The notes beneath the pieces were generated by a model. That model saw nothing but the letters and a program-made list of their open reading frames with translations, was not told the DNA's origin and did not search any database. This document shows, one piece after another, positions 9,641 through 21,469 of a stretch of DNA of 64,000 nucleotides (positions are counted from its first letter, which is position 1; each line of letters opens with the position of its first letter). The position numbers and the translations under genes are program-made. Source of the stretch: Alitta virens (Eukaryota > Annelida > Polychaeta > Phyllodocida > Nereididae); the NCBI GenBank assembly GCA_932294295.1, contig OW028585.1, forward strand, positions 1,956,001 to 2,020,000, read 5' to 3'.

Positions 9641-9988
9641 TCAGCTCCTCCTCCTGGACAACGTCGGAGCGGGGAGCATTATTCCCATTGATGAGGACAA
9701 GAGAGCGGTCCACAAATTGCTGTCTCCATTACCGAGAGACAAATTGACTATGCAAGTGATGATGACGATATATAGAATCACGACTTGACAAATAAAAATC
9801 ACTTCATTTTTCGGTATAGTTTTACCGAATATCTTCCACAGCCTACTGCTAATACTTGTGCTACTCATGGTAGAGTTAATGTCCACATTGTGCTCTATTA
9901 ATGGATCCTGGAAATGTTCAGTATTTTCAGGTTTAACCTCTGTATGAGCACCTGAGATGTATTTTTTGGTGATATCCTCACCCTCCAT
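9641..9988 (-). CDS. Small single-pass membrane protein, likely of the viral element
   Basis: A 115-residue ORF from the ATG at 9988. The open frame runs upstream to 10120, but a 3' splice-like TTTTAG and CTTGCAG lie just before this ATG, so the upstream part is probably intron or leader. A polar, acidic N-terminal half is followed by one hydrophobic span (VIFICQVVILYIVIITCIVN), then a conserved-looking tail with LSLGNGDSNLW, LLSSSMG, LPAP and an RRR end. The tail pattern looks like that of short membrane proteins linked to Polinton-like loci, a memory-based and tentative match. Function is unknown. Confidence 0.55.
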   Translation of the reverse strand: MEGEDITKKYISGAHTEVKPENTEHFQDPLIEHNVDINSTMSSTSISSRLWKIFGKTIPKNEVIFICQVVILYIVIITCIVNLSLGNGDSNLWTALLSSSMGIMLPAPTLSRRRS

Positions 9989-10120
9989 GGCTGCAAGGTA
10001 GACTAAAATAAAATACCCTATAGCAGGTATATTATTCTTTTTAATTTTCAATAAACATACACTCAGTGCCACCTGTATGTGTAACTGTCTATTAGCACTG
10101 AAACACTTAATGATATGCAA

Positions 10121-10330
10121 TATAGCTCATTTTAGTAAATGTTAACTAAACGTCAACGCCTGCGGGTGTGAACATCTATCGACTAAACGTCAACGCCTGA
10201 GGGCGATCATGCCCATTGACTCCTTGTAGTGAGCCCGGGGGGCACAACGTAATACCTTTGATCCAACAGAGCTATATAGCCCCGGGGGGCGGCATGATCC
10301 TCTGATGCCATAATGGTACTATTGTAGTTG
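10121..10330. other. GC-rich repeat module, possible end of the viral element
   Basis: Holds a direct repeat ACTAAACGTCAACGCCTG (10145-10162 and 10182-10199), an inverted repeat GATCATGCC (10205-10213) / GGCATGATC (10291-10299), and two CCCGGGGGGC blocks. It is much richer in G+C than its surroundings and contains no ORF. It could be a control region or lie near the element's terminus; the left end is not in the window for comparison. Confidence 0.5.
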
Positions 10331-10735
10331 TGCTGTTTCATTGAACTATGTAAACTTTTATAGCAAAAATAACAGAATAAATAAATTAGAAAACATAGTT
10401 AGATAGAATAATGAAGTCATTAGTCGCACCAAAGTTACTGAGACATCTATGGATTTTAATGCAAAAACAGGAGTTAATTAAATCAGTTTTTAATTTAAAA
10501 AGGCATGAGATTACTCATAACTTAATTGCAATGGCTGTTTATGCCTTCGCCATTGTAATGTACAAAAGTGCAAGATATGGAAATTGATATATTTGTATCA
10601 TATCAAAAATATCGTAGTAACCATAACCGCTAGCATGATTCTGTATTGAAAAAATGCTTAAAAAAATTACCAAAAGAACACACAAAAAAAAAACAGCCGC
10701 TATATTTTGAAAATGAAAAGAAAAATAGAACATAA
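10331..10735. other. AT-rich spacer
   Basis: No gene seen. The only ORF (10539-10733, minus) is AT-driven and has no recognised domain. Confidence 0.5.
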
Positions 10736-10744
10736 TATAAAATC
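10736..10744. repeat. Left 9-bp target site duplication
   Basis: TATAAAATC, matching exactly at 13122-13130. Confidence 0.85.
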
Positions 10745-13121
10745 AGATCCATGAAGTCAGTTCCCAGATTCCAGTTCCCAGTCAGCTACCAGTCAGCTAC
10801 CAGTAAAGTGAACTCAGCTCCCAGTTCCAGTTCCCAGTCAGCTACCAGTAAAGTGAACTCAGTTCCCAGTTCTAGTTCCCAGTCAGCTACCAGTCAGCTA
10901 CCAGTAAAGTGAACTCAGCTCCCAGTTCTAGTTCCCAGTCAGCTACCAGTAAATATCTGGGCAACTGTTCGGTTATTGTAAAGTTAGCTATAAAGTAAGC
11001 ATGCACCATTGTTCGTAGCAATGAATAGCTGATGGAATACTAGGCACCAATATTTGGTACCATTAAATAGCTGAGGCATTAGGCTATCTAATAAATACAC
11101 TACCAAAGTTCTGTTACCGTTCTAAATACCCAGCTCCCAGATTTTAATGTGTCGTTTTCTCAAAAAAGTTTTACCTTGCTCAACAAAATTCTGGTAGCTG
11201 GATAGTTACCTATCCATTAAGAACCAGTATTTGGTACCATTAAATAGCCAATAGATTAGACTATCTAGTAAATACACCACCAAATTTCTGCTATCATTCT
11301 ATACACCCAGCTCCCAGACTTTTATGTGACATTTTCCACAAAAACATTTAACTTTGTTCAACACATTTCTGGTAGCTTGGTAGTTAGCTGTCCAGTAAGC
11401 ACCAATATTTGGTACCATTCAATAGCCAATAGATTAGGCTATCTAATAAATATACCACCAAATTTCTGCTACTATTCTAAATACCCAGCTCCCAGACTTT
11501 TATGTATCATTTTCAACCAAAAAAGTAAACTTTGCTCAACAAATTTCTGGTAGCTGGGTAGTTAGCTATCCAGTAAGCACCAATATTTGGTACCATTATG
11601 TAACCAATAGATTAGGCTATCTAGTAAATAAACCACCAAATTTCTCCTACCAATCTAAATACCCAGCTCCCAGGCTTTTATGTGTCATTTTCAACTAAAA
11701 AAGTTAACTTTGCTCAACAAATTTCTGGTAGCTGGGTAATTAGCTGTCCAGTAAGCACCAATATTTGGTAAAATTTAATAGTGAATAGATAAGGCTATCT
11801 AGTAAATACACCACCAAATTTCTGCTCCCATTCTGAATGCCCAGCTCCCAGACTTTTATGTGCCATTTTCTACAAACTAATTTGACCTTGCTCAACAAAT
11901 TTCTGGTAGCTGGGTAGTTAGCTAACCAGTAAGCACTAATATTTGGTATCATGCAATAGGCAATGATTAAGGCTATCTAATAAATAAACTACCAAATTTC
12001 TGCTATCATTCCATATACCCAGCTCCCAGACTTTTATTTGTCATTTTCCACAAAATATTTTAACCTTGCTCACCAAATTTCTGGTAGCTGGGTAGTTAGA
12101 ATTGTAGGAGAAATTTGGTGGTGTATTTACTAGATAGCCTATTCTATTGGTTATATAATGGTACCAAGTATTGGTGCTTACTGGATAGCTAACTACCAAG
12201 CTACCAGAAATTTGTTGAGCAAAGTTTACTTTTTTGGTTGAAACTGACACATAAACGTCTAGGAGCTGGGTATTTAGAATAGTAGCAGACATTTGGTGGT
12301 GTATTTATTAGATAGCCTAATCTATTGGCTATTGAATGGTACCAAATATTGGTGCTTAAGGGACAGCTTAGTACCCAGCTACCAGAAATTTGTTGAACAA
12401 AGTTAAATGTTTTTGTGGAAAATTTCACATAAAAGTCTGGGAGCCGGGTATATAGAATGACAGCAGAAATTTGGTGGTGTATTTACTAGATAGCCTAATC
12501 TATTGGTTATATAATGGTACCAAATATTGGTGCTTACTTGATACCAACTACCCAGCTACCAGAAATTTATTGAACAAAGTTAAATGTTTTTGTGGAAAAT
12601 GACACATAAAAGTCTGGGAGCTGGTTGTATAGAATGATAGCAGAAATTTGGTGGTGTATTTACTAGATAGTCTAATCTATTGGCTATTTAATGGTACCAA
12701 ATACTGGTTCTTAATGGATAGGTAACTATCCAGCTACCAGAATTTGTTTGAGAAAACGACACATTAAAATCTGGGAGCTGGGTATTTAGAACGGTAACAG
12801 AACTTTGGTAGTGTATTTATTAGATAGCCTAATGCCTCAGCTATTTAATGGTACCAAATATTGGTGCCTAGTATTCCATCAGCTATTCATTGCTACGAAC
12901 AATGGTGCATGCTTACTTTATAGCTAACTTTACAATAACCGAACAGTTGCCCAGATATTTACTGGTAGCTGACTGGGAACTAGAACTGGGAGCTGAGTTC
13001 ACTTTACTGGTAGCTGACTGGTAGCTGACTGGGAACTAGAACTGGGAACTGAGTTCACTTTACTGGTAGCTGACTGGTAGCTGACTGGGAACTGGAATCT
13101 GGGAACTGACTTCATGGATCT
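10745..13121. mobile_element. Foldback (Mutator-like?) non-autonomous DNA transposon
   Basis: A long inverted repeat starting AGATCCATGAAG and ending with its exact complement, flanked by a perfect 9-bp duplication. The outer part of each arm is made of short subrepeats (TCCCAGTTCTAG, CAGTCAGCTACC, AGTAAAGTGAACTCAG). The inner part is a 178-bp satellite: about six units in the left arm (marker TATTTGGTACC near 11046, 11223, 11400, 11579, 11757, 11935) and about five inverted units in the right arm. The centre is near 12,100. It encodes no transposase. A 9-bp duplication and long inverted ends fit Mutator-like elements best; other superfamilies usually make other sizes. All ORFs within it are repeat artefacts. 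Confidence 0.85.
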
Positions 13122-13130
13122 TATAAAATC
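13122..13130. repeat. Right 9-bp target site duplication
   Basis: TATAAAATC, directly after the element's terminal GGATCT. Confidence 0.85.
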
Positions 13131-13498
13131 TGTTATTTCATACCTGCATACTCTTTCTCTGAAATTAAAGATGATTAAGCTTGATAAGCCCAAAATTTAA
13201 AGGAATTGCCAAAATCATGATATCTTGAAGTTAAGATGTACATACCCTAAGTATTACATTAAGTGCAAAAAATGAAGGGGTCAACGTTCAAAATTTTAAT
13301 ATTGAGGCACTTGTAATTATATTAAATTATATAAGGAAATATGAAAATATTCTTACTATTCTGGCAATATGCAATAAATAAAATACTAGTTGTATTACCA
13401 TGTATATAATTTTTATGAATACTCATCTTGACAATATTCTGAGTGTATTCATTTAAAAAAAAAAACCAGTGGTCAACGTTCAAATTTTTCTGTTGGGA
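13131..13498. other. AT-rich spacer
   Basis: No gene seen. The first 40 bases match, inverted, sequence at 46,217-46,265. Confidence 0.5.
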
Positions 13499-14003
13499 CC
13501 AGTTAAAGACTTCGGGAAAGGCTCTCCTCTGGTATATAAAATTAACTGATTATTTGCTCACCTTAAGCATTATGAGGGATTACCCTAGAATTGACCACAG
13601 TAAATATAATTTGCACTTCAATGAGTACATCTGGTAATATTTGCGGCAGAATTTACTGAAATTACTTATTATAAATGTCTTTTATCATACATAAGGTAAC
13701 GTAAATCGCCAGCCTAAGAAAAACATATAATATTATATAGGCCAACCTGCTGACCTGGATGAGTAAAATACTTGGGAAAGGCTCTCCTCCAGTATGTACA
13801 TTTAACCGATTATTTGCTTGTCTTAAGCATTATGAATGACTACCCTAGAAATTGAACACAGTAAATACTGTTTGTACTTCGAAGAGTACAGTAATACTTG
13901 CGGCAGCAATTGTTGAAATTAATTATAATAAACGTCTTTTATCATACATAAGGTAACGTAAATCGCCAGCCTAAGAAAAACATATATTTAGGCCAACCTG
14001 CAC
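13499..14003. repeat. Direct tandem duplication, unit about 255 bp
   Basis: Two adjacent diverged copies (13,499-about 13,757 and about 13,758-14,003). Each contains GGGAAAGGCTCTCCTC, TAAGCATTATGA and ATACATAAGGTAACGTAAAT and ends GGCCAACCTGC. No coding potential. Confidence 0.8.
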
Positions 14004-14574
14004 ACATAATAAAAATGATGTCAAAGATAATTTATTAACAATAAATGAGAAATTTCACACAACATATTTATTATTTTCAGACAGATGCATATAGGCTATA
14101 TAATTTATTCTAACATCAGTTCCAAAATATCCACCAGGTGTCCTCGCCATACCATGCCAAATCATCTTTAAAAGGAAAATATGATAGTGTGTTTATGTTG
14201 TCATGCACACTGACCTCAGAATTACAAATACCACAGGAATATGGCCTAATATTTTATTTCCGCTGTGCTACCATGACTGGGCCACTTACAAATACCAAAC
14301 AAAAAAGTTCATATTGGATGCAATGATAGAATCTGTTTAAAATGACCACTTAATTCTCAAAACAGGGGTCTCATTTTGACATCGCATCTGGTCACAGGAA
14401 GTTGTTTGGAAATAATTCCCACATGACCATCTCAGATTTTCATGAGTATCATTTCTAGGTACCTGCATGCAAAACTTTAGTTGAGATATGAATTTTTAAG
14501 ACTCAGGAGTTTTGATAAATTTTCCTGATATTCTTGAGATGCATGTGTACAATCATCCACTATTGAACAGATAA
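14004..14574. other. Non-coding spacer
   Basis: I see no supported gene. The ORF at 14138-14326 has no splice context or recognised domain. Confidence 0.4.
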
Positions 14575-15490
14575 TGGGTTATTGTCTTGGGCACAAATAG
14601 TTCATCAGATGAAAGCTCTAATCCACCCACCCACCTTCTGGGGTTATTGCTGTACATTTATTCTATATTTTGAAAATGGCAAAACAGATTTCACTAGTCA
14701 TGACATTATTTGACCACCTAGACAACTACTCGGGTACTTTAACATTATTTTTCACAGACAGACCACATACAAGACAGTTTATTGCTTGATATCATGTGAG
14801 GTAGTTGAGTTATTCCATCTATTTGAGGTCATCTGCTTGGCTGACCTCTAGCAGACCCATTATTGTAAAATTTTCAAGGTGAATTATTTTATCGCAAATT
14901 GGTTATAGTAAACTTTATCATTGTCTCATCATGTTTACAGTTTGTAAAAAAATGCATAAGCCAGCTGTATATTGGGCTACCCCTCTTGAATCTATATTTG
15001 ACCAAACTAATATGATCAAGGTTAGAAAGGCCTAATGTTTTGATCAGAATCTAACAAGGCTGCCTGACTTCTCTGAGGTTAGGTTAACAGCTTGTCTTAC
15101 TAATAGCTGAAATAACTTAGAGGAATCTAATGCTGGTACAGTTGAAGAACTTTCTCTTACATTTAGCAATAATCTTCCCACACTCTTCTAATCAATGCAT
15201 CCAATACAAATCCAATATGGGTGTTCCAGACATTCGGCTTGTACTGCATCAGAGACTTTAAGTTCACATAATAAGATTCTAAAAATTAATGCTGATAATT
15301 ATTTTTAATGTTAGACTACTAGCTTGTCTCCCTGAAATCTAAAATAACTTGAAGAACTTGCCGTCACATTTAGTAACCTTTCTTGCACACTTCCAATCCA
15401 TGCATCCCACTGAGTTGTCCCAAACGTATGGCCTGCGCTGCATGAGAGACTAAGTTCACATGACTATAGAACATATTTGAATCAAGCATG
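14575..15490 (+). repeat. Dispersed repeat, copy 1 (inverted copy at 45,436-46,200)
   Basis: Matches the reverse complement of 45,436-46,200 over most of its length; shared blocks include GTAGTTGAGTTATTCCATCT, AGGTCATCTGCTTGGCTGA and GGCAGCCTTGTTAG (as its complement). The right third has an internal duplication (15,060-15,290 against 15,300-15,480). No protein is recognised; probably a non-autonomous transposon. Confidence 0.7.
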
Positions 15491-16880
15491 TCTAATAAAA
15501 CTAATGGCAATCAGGCAGTTTGAGATTGGTGAAGAAATCTGTGTCCTTCTCTGCACTATGATCATGATGATATTCCAGGAAGGAAAATGTGGCACTTTTC
15601 AGGAAGAGGTTTCTTACAATTTAAGATTAGTATGCAAATTATATCAATTTGCCTAATTTCTTTCTAAAAAGTCTTAATTTGTCATCTAAGCTGATATATT
15701 CTGATACTTATGTATAACCCTGACATCAATTTTTTCTCCATTTTTGTAAAATGAAAGTTTCGGCCTGTCTGCATTTTGGCTATATCCGAGACTGATCATT
15801 GTCGACTGGTTTTCAATTCAATTTCAGATTTGCCTGAATAAACTCTAGGGACTAGATAACTAGTGCTGCCACTAGTGTAGTTGAGTCAAGTAGGTATAGT
15901 GATGTTAGGGATGTACCCTTTTGATAAAACATTGTCCTGAAGATCATTTGTATTTATTTTTTTGAATTTCATAAGATCAATATTGAAGTCTTCAGTAAAG
16001 ATCACGTTTTTTTGGCTATTTAGTCCAATACAATCTTCAATAAGACATTAGTAAAATTGATTAAATCTTGAACTTTCATCTTTGGTGGTCTATCAACTAC
16101 TCCAAGAAATCATTTCTTGTGTTGTTTGGATGGTAGTTTGGAATTCAGATCTAATTTAATTTCTATGAAAATACCATCATAATATTCAGATTGTTTTATT
16201 TGGTTTAGTTTATTGTGTTTTGTAGATAAATAACCCCCCCATGGACACTACATGATTTGCTTTTTGATATCAGATTATAGCCATAAATTTGAAGTAATGA
16301 TAGGTCATCATTTTCGGTCAGCTAAGTTTCTTGCAAAAAAAATAGCCCCAAGCTGATAATTTCCTATATTATTCAAGGTTTCAAGTCTAATTTTGAGTTC
16401 ATCAAATTTAGTTTTCAGCAATTAATTAAGCTTAATATTAAGAATGTATTTGATTCAGACTGTAAGATGCTTCATTTTCGTAAAAAAGAAGAATTTTGAA
16501 AAATAGCTGGTTCATTGTTTTTGATATTCAAATGATCTCTAGTAGTGTTTGTGATTTGTGTATCTGTTAGAATCTTCACTTATATAGAGCTTGAGCTGTT
16601 TTTATAGGATACAAATATTTTTGTAGAAACTAATCCATCTTGCATAAATGTTGAGTGTATTTTTCCCTCTCTTCTTAATTTTCTGGCAGCATAGGCCAAT
16701 TTGGCCATCTCGGGCATAAGATCCTCATTCATAAATTGGCCTGTGTTTTTCAGATTTCTCATTTTGTTGAAGTATATTAATCTCTTTTCCCAATAACTAT
16801 TGAATTTAATTTTGACTGGTCTTGGTTTTGTATCTGCTTGTCTTCAATAATTTTCTCTGTATAATATTGCCAAGTCTTTC
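15491..16880. other. Non-coding AT-rich stretch
   Basis: No supported gene. Short matches to old LINE UTR-like sequence may exist, but none is clear. Confidence 0.35.
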
Positions 16881-16889
16881 ACATTCAAA

Positions 16890-17690
16890 TTGATTTTTTT
16901 TTCCTCAAATTTTGCTTCACACATCATATACAGTATCTTCCAACTGTCATTAACACCTCAACCTTCCCAGACCCTTGGCAAAATAATCTTAGTGTCTAAA
17001 AAGGACTTCCCACAAACTGATAACGATTTGCGACCAGTGACACTCAATGTCATTTTGTCAAAGTGCCTTGAGAGAGTTGTACTATACAAGTAAAAGATCT
17101 AGAGAAGATTCTACCTGCATGCTAGTCAATCGATTTACAACATCTCAACAGAAGTTCTGCCAACACAGCCCTGGCACAACATCAGGGATAAACGCATGGA
17201 AAACGCATGGTTTTTTATTAATATAATTAGCTAAAAACCATGCATTTCCAGGTGTTTATCCTTCTCATGGAAAACGCAAGTGTCACATTTGGCCATGTAC
17301 ACAAAAGCCTGACAGTGGTGGTCTGCTTCAGTATCAATCATAACGTATGCTGATGACGCAGTTATATTGGGACGGATCAAAGATGATAATTGTGCTGAAT
17401 ATATTGAATGTATTGAGTTTGTAAAACAAAAGAGACAATTTGGACTTTTGCTGAAATAGGACTGTAAATTAGCCTGTCACCATTAACAATGTACCAGTAG
17501 AAATTTAGCGTTGCTGAACATATATGCTTATATTATGTGAGAGAAATGCAAAAGGAAAATGTGAAACTTGAATTAATTGCTTTGTTCTATAACACTATGA
17601 TTCCATCATTGTTAATTTTTGGATGTTGTGCATTCTATGGCTTGCTGAACAAAGCATTTCAAAATGATCTCGACAGGCCACATTAAATTT
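16890..17690 (+). mobile_element. Decayed CR1/L2/Rex1-type LINE reverse transcriptase
   Basis: Plus-strand fragments of an RT domain in several frames: KKDFPQTDNDLRPVTLN then KCLERVV (about 16,990-17,085, RT motif near ND-RPV), the catalytic box YADDAVILG (17,346-17,372), and a C-terminal segment NTMIPSLLIFG (about 17,590-17,625). Frameshifts and stops throughout; a palindromic hairpin (17,186-17,261) interrupts it. Confidence 0.75.
17186..17261. repeat. Short palindromic hairpin inside the LINE relic
   Basis: Inverted ends GGATAAAC and GTTTATCC with inner ACGCATGGTTTTT / AAAAACCATGCAT. Likely a very small MITE or hairpin insertion. Confidence 0.6.
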
Positions 17691-18770
17691 GCAGACGATT
17701 CAGGTAGGCAGTGCCAGCTGCAATCATTGGCATTCTTTGCATGGTATAGCCTGCCAAAATCAGGAATGTGCACTTTAAAAAGACATTTGTGTCGAAGTCC
17801 ATAAGTAGGTTAAGCTGTTAAAATATTTTCTTTTCAATGCGTCAGACAAAAACTTTCACATTTTTTGTTCAATGTTACAATGTGACAATAAGTTGTTATG
17901 TGCTATGTGTGTTATGTTACTATATCCAAAGTAATCATGTCTAATGTGGTTCTCCCATGTTTCAACTGTGTAATGGTTTTGTAGCTCTAAGTCCGTTTGT
18001 TTTATCTTTCTATGGTTGTTGTATACCAAATCTGTATTGTTGTCTTAATTGTGAATATTGTTTTTTTTTGTCTGTCTGTCTGTCTAGTTGGATAGCTTGC
18101 TGTCTGTCCGTAGTCCGTCTAGCTGTCTTGAATACCATCCACATTAGATAAGCAGTTTTGTTTTCAAGAACTAGATATATAGAGTGCTGTTATCAACATG
18201 AAATAACCCACTTAATCTATTTTATTTGTACGAGTAGTGTCTGTTTCAGTACTTTCGTTTCATTCACATCAACTGTGATGTTCTAAGGTGAGTCTTTCTG
18301 AGGCAGTTGCTCAATGTGACTAATAGTTTAGATTTGATAATTTTAGAAACAGGCAGCCCATACTGTCAGCTAGAGGCATAGATTCTTACTTTATGGTGTA
18401 TTTTTAATCCAAGTAGCAATGACAATGTATTCAGTTACTTTGTTATGTACTGTGTTATGGCATTGAGTTATCATGTCACGTTACTATTTCACTGTTACAA
18501 AAACACCTTCATGAATGCACTGAAATATATAATATTGTAAACTACTGTATGTGACATTAATGTAAGGTCATTCTGTGACCTTGACCTTTGAACCAAGGTC
18601 ATCCAAATTAGTTGTACTAAGTTTGTAAGACTTCTGCCGTGGACAGCCCAAATTGGCTGAAGATCCAATAATTTAGTGATGAGTAACTGGTATGGTATGT
18701 TACCCACATTTAGGGAAATTATCCCTGGGTGTCACAAATGTCATGACATTTGGATATCACATCAGTCAGC
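17691..18770. other. Non-coding stretch
   Basis: No supported gene. Holds a short TCTG run (18,068-18,085) and AAGGTCA motifs at 18,566-18,602. Confidence 0.4.
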
Positions 18771-18771
18771 A

Positions 18772-18968
<197 letters not shown>

Positions 18969-19032
18969 TAGGTTGCAATTGAAGACCCTTTAAAACCTAC
19001 ACACATACAGCTAGTTGCATTAAAATTATATA

Positions 19033-19310
19033 GAATAGTAGCAGAAATTTGGTGGTGTATATTCTAAATAGCCTAATCCCTTGGTTATTTTATTTTTACC
19101 AAATATTGATGCTTACTGGATAGCTACCTATCCAGTTACCAGAAATTTGTTGAGCAAAGTTAAATGTATTGAGGAAAATTTCACATTAAAATCTTGGAGC
19201 TGGGTATACATGTCGAATATTAGTACAAAGGTGGCAGTCTATTCATTAGTTAGCCTAATGCCTCAAGATTGGTGCTTACTATTTAGTAACTGTCTGGGAA
19301 CTAGAACTGA
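19033..19310. mobile_element. Relic of the 178-bp satellite/foldback family
   Basis: One satellite unit in the right-arm orientation (AGCAGAAATTTGGTGGTGTA, TACCAAATATTGATGC, CCAGAAATTTGTTGAGCAAAG, GGAGCTGGGTAT), a partial second unit, then an end subrepeat GGGAACTAGAACTGAGA. It is a degraded second copy of the element at 10,745-13,121. Confidence 0.75.
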
Positions 19311-19990
19311 GACCTTGACTTTAACCTTTAATTACCCCCAAGCTAAAATACCATATAATATCTTCAAACCACTCCCAAATACCTACATTTTGATCATTGT
19401 TCAAAACTCAACATTACTATTAAGGGACCAAAATTATCTTTAATCTCAAAGTTCAAGGTCACATGTGACCTTAGCTATTGACCCAATGTCATTCATGTCA
19501 CTAATCTACGTGTGAGGATTGATAATATGTTGGTAATTTGAAAACGCTGTTGTAAAGACGTGGGCTGATTTGGAATGCTATCTGGGTAGTTCTGCTGTGT
19601 TACAGATCTTTTTGACAATAAAAATTAAAATTTTCAATTACTTTGAAGCTTGTTGACCTTAACTGATATATATGTCCATATCCTGATACATTCTGTCACT
19701 TAATGGATTGTCATTCCTGTTCTGGGGTCTTCAGTTTCTTGTTTTTAAAGCCTTCGTTGCATCTTTTTTCTAGTGCTTAATGAAGGAAAAAACATAAGTG
19801 TTGGTTTCTCGTCTAGATTAAAAAAGCTTACAATTGGTGATGTGGAAATCAGTCCATCGGATTTGGTGTATATTTCGATGTTAATGCCTCTATGACTAAC
19901 CAGGTTTCAAATGTGTGCGAATCTGCAAGTTTTGCTTTGTGAAGATAAGAAAATATATTGATCAGATAACAACAACAAAAATGTGTTCAT
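19311..19990. other. Non-coding stretch
   Basis: AAGGTCACATGTGACCTT-type motif at 19,450-19,475. No gene seen. Confidence 0.4.
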
Positions 19991-19992
19991 AC

Positions 19993-20300
19993 TTTTATCA
20001 GCTCTCGTTATTGCAACAGTCAATTGATTGGAATCCCTGACTATCAATTGAAAAGACTGCAAGTCATCCAGAATTCAGCTGTGCATTTAATCCATGGTGT
20101 GCGACTTAAACAACATCCACATTTGACACCAATTCTACAAGATCTTCATTAACAGCCCATTTTAGCACAGAAAACTTTTAAATTTATGTGCATTGTTTTC
20201 AAATGCATAATTTTTGCCTTAGCACCTTCGTATCTCAAATTTGAAAGACCCATGTAGAGTGGAATTAGCTTCCCAGCAGCCACAGCAATTTTAAATGAGG
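19993..20300 (+). mobile_element. Decayed LINE (L2/CR1-like), C-terminal RT fragment
   Basis: Conceptual translation with frame breaks gives PDYQLKRLQVIQNSAVHLI-type sequence, then TPILQDLH (about 20,035-20,150). This is a hallmark of the region after the RT domain in L2/CR1-like LINEs. No intact ORF. Confidence 0.7.
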
Positions 20301-20939
20301 AATGAAAACCTACCTGTGATGGAACTTTTTTATGAATTATTATAAGTTTTCTATTTGTTTTTATTTAATTTATCTATGTACACTGCGTTGCATGATATAC
20401 TTGCTCAGTTTATGGAATGCGCTTCTAAAAACTAGAATCATTATATTATATATATATGGCTTTCATTGACATTTTTTCATATCAGAAATGATACATATGG
20501 TACCTATATCTGTAGCTCTACTCACTAAGTCTATCTCAAGCTACATCAACTGAGATATGATACACATATTCTCATTATTTTATACATAATATGCGAATAG
20601 TATATAGCTAAACAATTTTCGAGTCCTGCTCTAAGCAAGATATGCGCTAAAGATAAATCACAGATCAAACCACAAATACTGATTACAATATCAATATAAG
20701 ATTACAATTTACAAAACCATATGCTAATACTAATCATAACATCACAATAAGATTCAGATTTACAATTTACATATTTACAAGTGAAATTCTACACCTAAAA
20801 AAAGAAAAACAGCTCTAGAGCATGGTAATAATGGTAATAATTGAAATTTTTCTTAAATCTACAGTGCTCTTGGGTCACAACAATTAGGTTGTTCAACTAA
20901 TATTATTGAAAGTTGTCTTCTATTTTTCCTGTTTATGAT
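20301..20939. other. AT-rich non-coding stretch
   Basis: No gene or clear repeat seen. Confidence 0.4.
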
Positions 20940-21190
20940 AGCTGAAGGAGCAGATGCCGTAGGCCGGATGTTTAAGCAGGCAGCATGTGACCCATGATTA
21001 CTGTAGATTTGAGAAAAATGTAAATCTCACGCATGTGCAACGCTTACCCTTGAGGGATTTCTTCATGCTAGATTCTCGAACAGCGAGGCAAATGTCAAGA
21101 TGTGCATCATGGATTCACAACTTTGCAGAAATCTTATGTAACAGAGAGGCTGCATACATTAAAAATTATAATTTCTTAGTATAGTATAGC
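20940..21190 (+). repeat. Dispersed repeat, copy 1 (second at 38,530-38,700)
   Basis: Shares GTGACCCATGATTA, TTCTTCATGC and GATTCT blocks in the same order with 38,530-38,700. Non-coding. Confidence 0.65.
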
Positions 21191-21250
21191 TAAAAAACAT
21201 TTATCATGAATATTCTGATCACAGATAAGTCAAATATTAAGAGAGTTGTT

Positions 21251-21469
21251 ACAACCAATAGCACTAGGGTGGGGGCCTAGCTCAGGGGTAGCGCGCTGGG
21301 CTTCCAACCACTGGGTTCGGGGTAAAATTCCCGGTTGAGCCTATGTTGGATGGCTGTTTCATCCTTCGTCTCATTGCCATGGTCCCTGCCTGTCCTAATT
21401 AGCCCATCAGGTACAGAAATACAGGACGTAAAGCCCTAATTCAGCCACCCACCCACAACCAATAGCACT
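21251..21469 (+). mobile_element. tRNA-derived SINE with 15-bp target duplication
   Basis: Body 21,266-21,454. It begins with a tRNA-like head containing an A box (TAGCTCAGGGGTAGCGCGC) and a degenerate B box (GGTTCGGGGTAAAATTCCC, with a short insertion). The tRNA-unrelated body ends CCACCCACCC. The perfect duplication ACAACCAATAGCACT lies on both sides (21,251-21,265; 21,455-21,469). It would be transcribed by RNA polymerase III and moved by a LINE. Confidence 0.9.

Noticed and set aside
9425..9691. Plus-strand ORF of 88 aa
   Set aside because: Lies over the promoter and start region of minus-strand genes, with no domain or splice context.
10745..13121. CRISPR-like or coding array
   Set aside because: Units are tandem without spacers, inverted about a centre, and ORFs are conflicting and short; it is a foldback element.
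21266..21340. Functional tRNA gene
   Set aside because: The tRNA-like head is degenerate, followed by a SINE body and bounded by 15-bp duplications.
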